A stretch of DNA of 64,000 nt from Geosiphon pyriformis (taxonomy: Eukaryota; Glomeromycota; Glomeromycetes; Archaeosporales; Geosiphonaceae). The stretch spans positions 495,170 through 559,169 of the forward strand of contig JAAOMT010000439.1 of NCBI GenBank assembly GCA_016748015.1, given 5' to 3'. The notes beneath the pieces are model-generated. The model was not told the DNA's origin. It did not search any database and was given only the letters and a program-made list of their open reading frames with translations. Position numbers and translations under genes: made by a program. Position 1 is the first letter of the stretch. The number at the start of each line of letters is the position of its first letter. Shown piece by piece: positions 57,095 to 64,000 of this stretch.

Positions 57095-59735
57095 ATGATT
57101 TCTCTTTTATTAACAAGGAGACTTCAAGTCAAAGCTCAATTTCCTCAGTTTCTTAGACCTTTTAGTAGCTGTACTTCACAAAATGATGTTTCAAAGTTTT
57201 ACTCTAAGGAATTTTTCAAATCTAGTCTCAATGAGTCGCCCACAATGTCTTCACTTGATAAAAGTAGAATAGGCAAAGAACAGGATAATTTTCGGAATCG
57301 AACAACTGTTCAGCTAGAAAACATTTACGATGTAGTAATTGTAGGCGGTGGGATAGCTGGAACAGCATTAGCTTGTGCCTTAGGTGATTCAATTATATAT
57401 TGTATTAAACGTTTTAGTGAAGCTTTGCCTTCAAATTATCAATTGTCTTTTTTTAATTATATTTTTATAAATTCGAGAAACTAGCCTCTTCCCCCAAGAC
57501 TAGTTCTCAAAAAATAGCATTGATAGAGATTGGGGATTATTCGGAGTTCAGGAAATGGAAACCGTCGCTGGACGAGTTCTCTAATCGTGTTAGTTCGATT
57601 ACACCTGGATCAGCTCGATTTTTGAAAGGTCATGCTGGATTTATTTGAGGGGGGAGGTCATTACGTTTTTTGGAGATTGCAATGATAGATATTGATTCAA
57701 TTTATTCTCACGACAAAAATATTTCTCTATTCAATTGAGTTGATTCACCCCTTTTTTCTTTTTGTATCCCATCGTTTTTATCCCTTATATTCTCACCACT
57801 GGTCGATATAACTTTTAACCCTCTTAACCAACCTCCATTCTTCGTTCTCAGAAATTGAAGTTTGGGATCATTTAGATCTCACTAGGATTAAGCCATACCA
57901 AAGTATTCATGTATGGGATGGTGTGAGTGATGGACAGATCAGTTTTTCAAACAAAAACGATAATCATGATAATAGTATTCCTTACCTGGGTTTCACGCCA
58001 AATTCGCAACAAAAACCAGAAGCCCTTGCATGGATTATAGAAAATTATAATCTTCAACGTGGAATCCTTTCAAAACTGGAGGATACCTTTCGAGAGAAGG
58101 GGGATATTGCAAAAAGAATAGATGTATTTGATAGAACCAGAGTAGATAAAATTTCATTTACAAAAAATCAGGAGGATGACTCATTTGATTTATCTGAATG
58201 GCCTCTTGTAGAATTAGACAATGGAAAATCTTTGCGGGCTAGATTATTAGTAAGTAGTGTTAGTGATTTATTTAAGAGATTTAAATTACGAATCAATTAT
58301 ATTCTTGAAAACGAACCTTTGAATAAATTTTTACTTTATCCTTTTGAGAAGGTAGGAGCTGATGGGATAAATTCTCCTGTACGCATATTTGCACAAATTG
58401 AATCTCTTGGTTGGGATTATAATTCTAGTGCGATTGTTGCAACGCTACAAGTGAATCCTTTAGTTCAAAACGATACAGCATGGCAACGGTTCCTGCCTAC
58501 TGGTCCGATTGCTATGTTACCGGTAACGAAATCTTGAAACTTAAATTTTTATCATTTCTTAATTCACATTTTCAAACAAATCCGATCATTTCTTATCTAT
58601 TCATTATAATCCTCAATTCATAATTCATTCATTTATTTATTTATTTATTCACCACCACCCGCTTACGTATTTCAAAGCTAAACCAAGCTGGCTACGCATC
58701 ATTAGTTTGGTCTACAAGTCCACAACTATCTAAAAAACTATGTCACCTTCCATCTGATCAATTCATTCCTCTCCTTAACGCTGCATTCCGACTACCCACC
58801 CAAGATCTTGATTATTTTTATTCCCAAATACTTTCAGATTTGGGAAAGTCCATTAGTATTGATGATGAAATGAGGTGGCGTGAAGAGGTTTTGAATAAAA
58901 CTAGAAATGATCATTCGTATACATGGGACCAGAAGGGAAATGGAAATATTAATACGGATAGAAACATGAATACCCGACCACCGAAAATAATAGGCATTCA
59001 AGAAGATAGTAGAGCAACATTCCCATTACGTATGCGAAATTCTGAGAGATATGTTAAAGAAAGGGTTGTGCTTGTTGGGTGAGTGAATCAATTATGCGTA
59101 TTGAATGATAGGATGAGTGAGTAGCTGATTTTTCTGATTTAGTTAACCTTTATCCGAATTTTTCACTTGTCTTTTTTCTTAAAGTGATGCAGCACATGCG
59201 ATCCATCCACTCGCCGGACAAGGTTTAAATCAAGCATTAGCCGACGTGAAATCTTTACTAAAAGTTATAGAAACCGGAGTGATGAATGGGCAAGATATTG
59301 GTATATGTACATAAAATTTTTCGAGACAAAGAGAAAGGGAGAGCTAGACTTCTTGATTTCTTTTTGAGCATTCTTTCCAATTATTATGGTTTTTCTATTT
59401 AATATGAGCATTTTTTTTAAAAAAAAACAGGGGATCTAAGATTACTATCTGAGTATGCTTCAGAACGGTACCTCCCGAATTTGGTAATGATTAGTGCGGT
59501 TGATAAGTTACATAAATTATTTTCAACGGATTTCGGTCCCGTTGTTTGGGCACGATCAGTTGGATTACGTGCTTTTGACTCGGTCAGACCCGTTAAGGTA
59601 TCTTTAAGAGTTTTCTGATTTTATGAACAATGAGTTTCTAAGACAAACATAATTTGTTCTCATATATCACAATGTTTATTTTGGGATTCTTCATTTTAGG
59701 CAGAGATAATGAAGTTTGCGATGGGTGTTGAATGA
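57095..59735 (+). CDS. COQ6: Ubiquinone biosynthesis monooxygenase COQ6, mitochondrial, eight exons
   Basis: FAD-dependent hydroxylase of the UbiH/Coq6 family, acting on the ring in coenzyme Q synthesis at the inner mitochondrial membrane. Exons: 57,095-57,383; 57,485-57,628; 57,852-58,249; 58,352-58,522; 58,678-59,078; 59,185-59,300; 59,431-59,597; 59,700-59,735. This gives 573 residues, longer than the usual 470-480. N-terminus MISLLLTRRLQVKAQF is Arg-rich without acids, like a matrix presequence. FAD motif VVIVGGGIAGTALA (about 80-93), NRVSSITPGSARFL, VGADGINSPVR (about 278), GDAAHAIHPLAGQGLN (468-483). The extra length is mainly the N-terminal lead and a polar insert in exon 5. Confidence 0.93.
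58250..58351 (+). other. Stop-free, frame-preserving intron 3 of COQ6
   Basis: 102 bp (34 codons) with GTAAGT...GAGAAG and no stop in frame. Splicing is supported because it joins RARLL to VGADGINSPVR, as in the family. Retention would insert 34 residues next to the FAD-binding motif. Confidence 0.65.
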
Positions 59736-59871
59736 AAAGTTTGTAAATTGCTAACAATACATATAAGATACATCACTTTGTTATTGAAACAGGATAATTT
59801 ATATGGTGAATTTATTTCCATTGAAAAAAATTTAATCTTAAATCTAAATTATTTATGACTTTGGCGACATT

Positions 59872-61996
59872 TCAATCTTGCAATTTTCCCTGCATACGGG
59901 CTGCTTTGAATTTCGATATTTTTTTCGGCCTTGGCTGGTTACTTTTATCTACTGTTAATGCTTGTGTTTGAGAAGGGGGGGGAATTATCGATGATTGTGC
60001 TTGAGGCTGAGGCTGGGATGGAGGGATTAATAATGGTCGAGGTTGTGAAATAGGGGGAACTTGTTCTGGCCGAGGTTGAGGAGTTGACAGATTCGGCACT
60101 TGTTGAGTTTGGCGGGACGAATCTAGTAGTGACTTTGGTTTTAAGGGTACCTGTGATTGCTGTGTTTGAGAAGGTGAATGGGGTAACGATGGTGGTACAA
60201 TATTCTGTAAAGAGAAATAGTGTCGAGAAATTCATTAATAAAAATAGACAGGGAAGATGTGATTAATCCTTTGCTTACATCCTCGAGTAACGTTTCTTTT
60301 TGAGAATTTTCCAAAAATTCTTGATTTTCTGCATAAAATTTTTCTCGTGCAGCATGATATTTCACAGCAACCTAAAGAACAGGCATACAAAAACCGAATT
60401 TTTAATTTCGAGGAAATTTTGATTAATCAACTCTATCTCTTCCCTAATACAATATACCTCTTTCAACAAAATATCTTCTTCGACTTGTTCAAGAAATTCA
60501 TCGATATTCACTTCCGTCGGTTCTTTTTCCACCACCATACCTTTCACTGGGTTGGTACTTTTTCGTGGGGATCCGGTCATAGACTTACCGGCCTTGGATT
60601 GCGATTTTTGATTTTTTGCCAATTGGGAGTAAAACTCGGACATGGAAAGAGAGGATTGAGTTGACGTTTCTGTAATCGATGTATTAATTTTTGGAATCGA
60701 ATTTTCAGCCGTGGATTCCGATCTAGAAAGAGGCGGAGAAAGTGTATCTTGAGCAAATCGAACTTTTATAACTTTATTTTCTAATGATGAAGTTTCCGCA
60801 GCTTTATCCTTGTCGGCTAAACTTTCATTTTCATCATCTACATCACTATCACTAGTCATTTGTACTTTCTCTTGATGATAAATAGAATCGTATTCATCAT
60901 CGTCTTCATTTGTCCCAACCTCATCCTCATCCTCATCTTCATATTCATATTCATCATCGTCAGAATCTTTTTCGGATTCTCGATTAATCACACGGATTCT
61001 TTGACGCCCCGCCATCTCTTCCTCCTCCTCTCGCTCTAATTTTTCCCAATCAAGAAGATTTTTTAATTTGGTATCCACGTCAGAATATACTTGAGAATTC
61101 CGGCCTAGTAATTCCGAGATATGAGTTTATTCATTTCCATTTCCATGATAAAAATCCTTCACATCAAAAACACGATACCCTTTTTCTCGGATGATTGGGT
61201 GCTTTGATCTACCAGAGATTGAACCTCATGTTCTACTATATCGACAAAGGGTAGTCCCTCTTCATTGAACTGTCGATTCCCATCGAATAATTTGGAAATG
61301 ATCAAGAGGCGCGTTAAAGGGCATCACTTAAAGAAGAGAATAAACGCCAACGGATTTATTGAATCACATGCCTTGGCATGAGGGGTTGCAATATCCAATA
61401 CATCGGTGGTCATTTTTAGACGATTAATAAGATCCTCAAGACGCGTTTCCAGGTTCTTGAGATTTTTATGAACCACTTTAAAAAGAAAAAGATAAAGCTT
61501 ACAGATAGAAGTCTTTTGATGATATCATATGTGTAACTTGACCATCAGAAATCAATAACATGACTCACATTCAATTCTCCTCTCGGCAATCTGAGCAGCA
61601 TGTGTATTAGAGCATTCAATGAACCAATTTTCCCCCACTGAAACCATTACTCGATTGGTGTTGATGAGTTGTCCGGGGATGAAAGCCAATTTCCCAAATG
61701 GTAGCTAGGTGATCCCCAATTGAAATTTAGATATATCAAATTTACGAAAATTTATTTTTTCCAATTTTAAATAAGATCCCCACCATAGCATCATATTTCA
61801 ATTTATTGTGTAACCCATCCAACTTTTGTTTCAACTGAATATAATCTTTCTTATATTTCTGCCATCGATCAAGTTCCTCGTGATTCTGCTCGATTGCTTC
61901 TTTTAATTTATTTTGATACAGTTCAATTGAAGCCGTATCTTGGGAATGTTGAGTCGTTGTTTGTCCTCCTTGTTTTTGATTTTGATATTTTGACAT
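59872..61996 (-). CDS. URI1: Unconventional prefoldin URI/Bud27-like protein, seven exons
   Basis: Prefoldin-like scaffold linked to assembly of RNA polymerases via RPB5. Exons on minus: 61,996-61,784; 61,704-61,569; 61,475-61,372; 61,269-61,179; 61,089-60,458; 60,371-60,279; 60,204-59,872; 533 residues. An alpha-type prefoldin domain has a coiled coil (residues about 25-71), then LPFGKLAFIPGQLINTN and GENWFIECS, and a second helix (LKNLETRLEDLINRL). Next come NEEGLPFVDIVEHE, a strongly acidic tract (DDDEYEYEDEDEDE), a Ser-rich region, a Pro/Gln-rich tail and a C-terminal KKISKFKAARMQ box typical of URI/Bud27. Intron 3 has a GC donor. Converges on COQ6 with 136 bp between stops. Confidence 0.85.
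61270..61371 (-). other. GC-AG intron of the URI-like gene
   Basis: The exon ends CATGCCAAG and the intron begins GCATGT; the acceptor is ATCGACAG. This gives PHAKFNEEGLPFVDI in frame. GTGATT, six bases into the intron, gives a frame that meets stop codons with both acceptors tested. Confidence 0.7.
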
Positions 61997-62224
61997 TTTG
62001 GATTAGGAATAAGTTAAGTCTTGCCAGTCGCGTCCTGTGGACAGATTTGAAAAATTTTTAACTTTGAATCGTGGTCAATATATCTTATGAATCATATGAT
62101 CCGACTGAACAAACTTTAATGGTGATTGGTCGAAATCATAAACTAAAACTTCAATTTTTTTGACACTATTTCTCCGTCTCACTGTACACGAATTCAATTC
62201 TCCACTACCCTTAGCCTTACAAAA
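61997..62224. promoter_or_regulatory. Divergent promoter, URI-like and Nur1-like genes
   Basis: 228 bp between start codons; CT-rich just before the plus-strand ATG (62,165-62,215), no TATA box. Confidence 0.4.
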
Positions 62225-63525
62225 ATGACGATCGAAAACTCTCCAGCACGTTTTGTCACCCGATTAAAAGAAAGCCCTGAAGATGTATATATTACCGTTA
62301 AAGAAAATGTTAGCGATCTATGGAACTTACTCTACAGAAACCTCGGCTGGCTCTTATGGAGGCTCTTTTATTGCTGCTTCATATTGAAAAAAGCTTTATA
62401 TCTTCAAGAGCCAGCGGAAGACGATTACAGCCTAACAAGTTTCTCACGAGAAGAGGTGGTTTGTCTCTTACTAAGCGTTTATCTCTCCTGGCGATGCTTT
62501 ATGCAATATCAAGATTATAAACTTTTTCTTCGTCACAACGCTGAAGAACCACCAAGAGGTTCCAATCACATGTACTTGGCCGATGTTGAACCTGAGGAAG
62601 CCCCTGAATGGGCAGATCATCCCCTGGGATGCCTTTTGTATGTTAAATCACTTTTCACCTATAATCTATTCATTTCGACTTGCTTATTCTACTCACAAAT
62701 CTCTTATCATAATTTTTTAGCTATCCAATATACAGGATATTATTTACCAGGCCACAGACGTCCCATAAAGTCTGGACACTACGAATATGGAAACCAGAAA
62801 GAATCACTCTTCGATGTTTTTGTTGGTTCTCGCCTGTACAGATTTTCATGTATCATATCATGACTCCCGGTAAAGCCCCATTTCTAGCTATCGCTATTAT
62901 CATGATGGCTTTTCTTCTTCGACGACTCGTAGATTGGTTTGATGACTTGGTGAAAGATAGACAAGTTATATATGAACAAATGCAACTTGAATATCACGAA
63001 AAATTTGTGTCTCCACGACTTTTCAGACAACAACGAATCGATACCGCTCAAACTGATGCGAGTTATTGGGATCTAGCTGCTCAACAAGCCATCCAAAAGT
63101 CAATTATGAATCAGTCCAGCGCTACTGTAACTGTCGTCCCAGACCTTCCCAACGAAGCTAAATTCAAAAATCCTGAATTTACTCTCGAATCGAGATCAAC
63201 TACCGAGTCAGCACCAAATGCCTCCGTTGCACAACCTACGCTGCCATTTATATTAGAGAAGAATAGCCCTGGGCTTGCTCCTAAAACAAGAACTCCAAGA
63301 ACATCACGTTCAGCTGCTGCCACCAGCTCATCCCCCACTTCAAAATCAAGGAAGTCAGCAAACAATTCTATTAAAAATACCACAGAAGAATACGAATGCC
63401 CTGCGGATAAGCCAAGTCCTTACAAGACAAAAGAGAATATTTTTCAACGCGGATATCCTGGGGCAATTAACGGGGTTCCAATCGATAACTCGAAGTTGAC
63501 TATCCGAAGGAAAAAGAAGTATTAA
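62225..63525 (+). CDS. Nur1/DUF2418-like nuclear-rim membrane protein, two exons
   Basis: Exons 62,225-62,637 and 62,721-63,525 (GTATGT...TTTTTTAG), 405 residues. Hydrophobic segments: around WLLWRLFYCCFILKKALYL (41-59), VVCLLLSVYLSWRCF (79-93), CLFYPIYRILF, and CFCWFSPVQIFMYHIM followed by LAIAIIMMAFLL. The WKPERITLRCFCWFSPVQI block resembles the conserved W-P...FSP.H/Q block of fungal Nur1/Mug154 (DUF2418), which tether heterochromatin to the nuclear envelope. The C-terminal 200 residues are polar, Ser/Thr/Pro-rich and end in RRKKKY. Family call rests on motif resemblance; exon joining is supported by the merged frame. Confidence 0.65.
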
Positions 63526-64000
63526 AAATTGCTCCTTTCTCTTTGGGTAGTAAATGTCTAACCTGAATTTTTTATGATCTCGCATCCGGCTCCCCATACA
63601 AGAACAATTGTTTGCTTGCTAGATTAATAATTTACTAAATTGCTAGCATGATTGGTATATCTTATAATTTTTAGATTTCTATTACCCTTTGTTATATTTG
63701 TTTGATTTTATCATGAAATAAATATTTTGCAAAAGGCCTTATGGCATCCCAGCTTATATGATTCGTTTTTGAAGTATCTCGTCATAGATAACGAAAATAT
63801 CGAAGATTAGAAATATTAATTCGCAATAAATCAGGTCATTTCTTTGAAAATAGGTGTTTATTTTATAATCCATATTATTATATAATCAGATCTTTATCAG
63901 AATAAATTTGATCCTAGAAAGAAATTGCGCCATTTTAAGAATGAAACCTCAGCAAAAGTCCCACCCTAGCATAGCTTCTGTACTTAACAGTAACACCCAA
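63526..64000. other. Intergenic right end of window
   Basis: 3' flank of the preceding gene; several polyadenylation-like AATAAA/ATGAAATAA strings near 63,712-63,722. No ORF, RNA gene or repeat seen. Confidence 0.5.

Overview
The window looks like nuclear DNA of a fungus, most likely an arbuscular mycorrhizal (Glomeromycotina-type) species. The genes are typically fungal (PRMT5/Skb1, an RBBP4-type WD40 protein, V-ATPase subunit a, NAC-beta, COQ6, URI/Bud27, a Nur1-like protein, a peroxisomal-type BioF). They carry many short introns, and they sit beside a very AT-rich block of decayed retroelements. The species call is inference. Host genes end with TGA, TAG and TAA and keep TGG for Trp, so the code is standard.

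Positions 1 to about 41,440 are almost entirely retrotransposons. Three copies of one Ty3/gypsy-like lineage fill the first 25.9 kb. Copy A (plus strand) enters from the left edge. Copy C (plus strand, 5'-truncated) follows it. Copy B (minus strand, complete, 10,686-20,805, two LTRs) is inserted inside the dUTPase domain of C with a 4-bp target duplication. All three share an unusual layout: Gag, aspartic protease, a cysteine-rich zinc-ribbon-like module, a dUTPase domain, reverse transcriptase, RNase H, integrase, then a separate ORF3 that runs to the polypurine tract and 3' LTR. A fourth, nearly AT-saturated relative (D, LTR plus gag) lies at 30,120-32,600, inserted into a decayed LINE. One well-preserved LINE (33.6-40.3 kb) and several LINE fragments share a conserved 3' tail with the core GTGGCTGGTCACRTG. 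The elements decay mainly by C-to-T/G-to-A changes: the two LTRs of B differ almost only by transitions, and catalytic Asp/Glu codons have repeatedly become Asn/Lys.

From about 42.2 kb to the end the window is a compact gene block. In order: AONS/BioF (minus, C-terminal SKL), PRMT5 (plus), an unrecognised protein with an internal duplication (minus), RBBP4/Msi1/Hat2 (plus), V-ATPase subunit a (minus), NAC-beta (minus), COQ6 (plus), URI/Bud27 (minus) and a Nur1/DUF2418-like membrane protein (plus). Orientations mostly alternate, giving four short divergent intergenic regions (184-410 bp) and tight convergent ends. I rebuilt about 53 introns by hand from splice signals and reading frame; three have GC-AG boundaries. 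The divergent AONS/PRMT5 promoter holds a fold-back repeat built from the LINE tail core, and a further LINE 3' remnant lies between the V-ATPase and NAC-beta genes.

The most interesting system is the dUTPase-bearing Ty3 lineage with its PR-to-RT cysteine-rich module and conserved ORF3.
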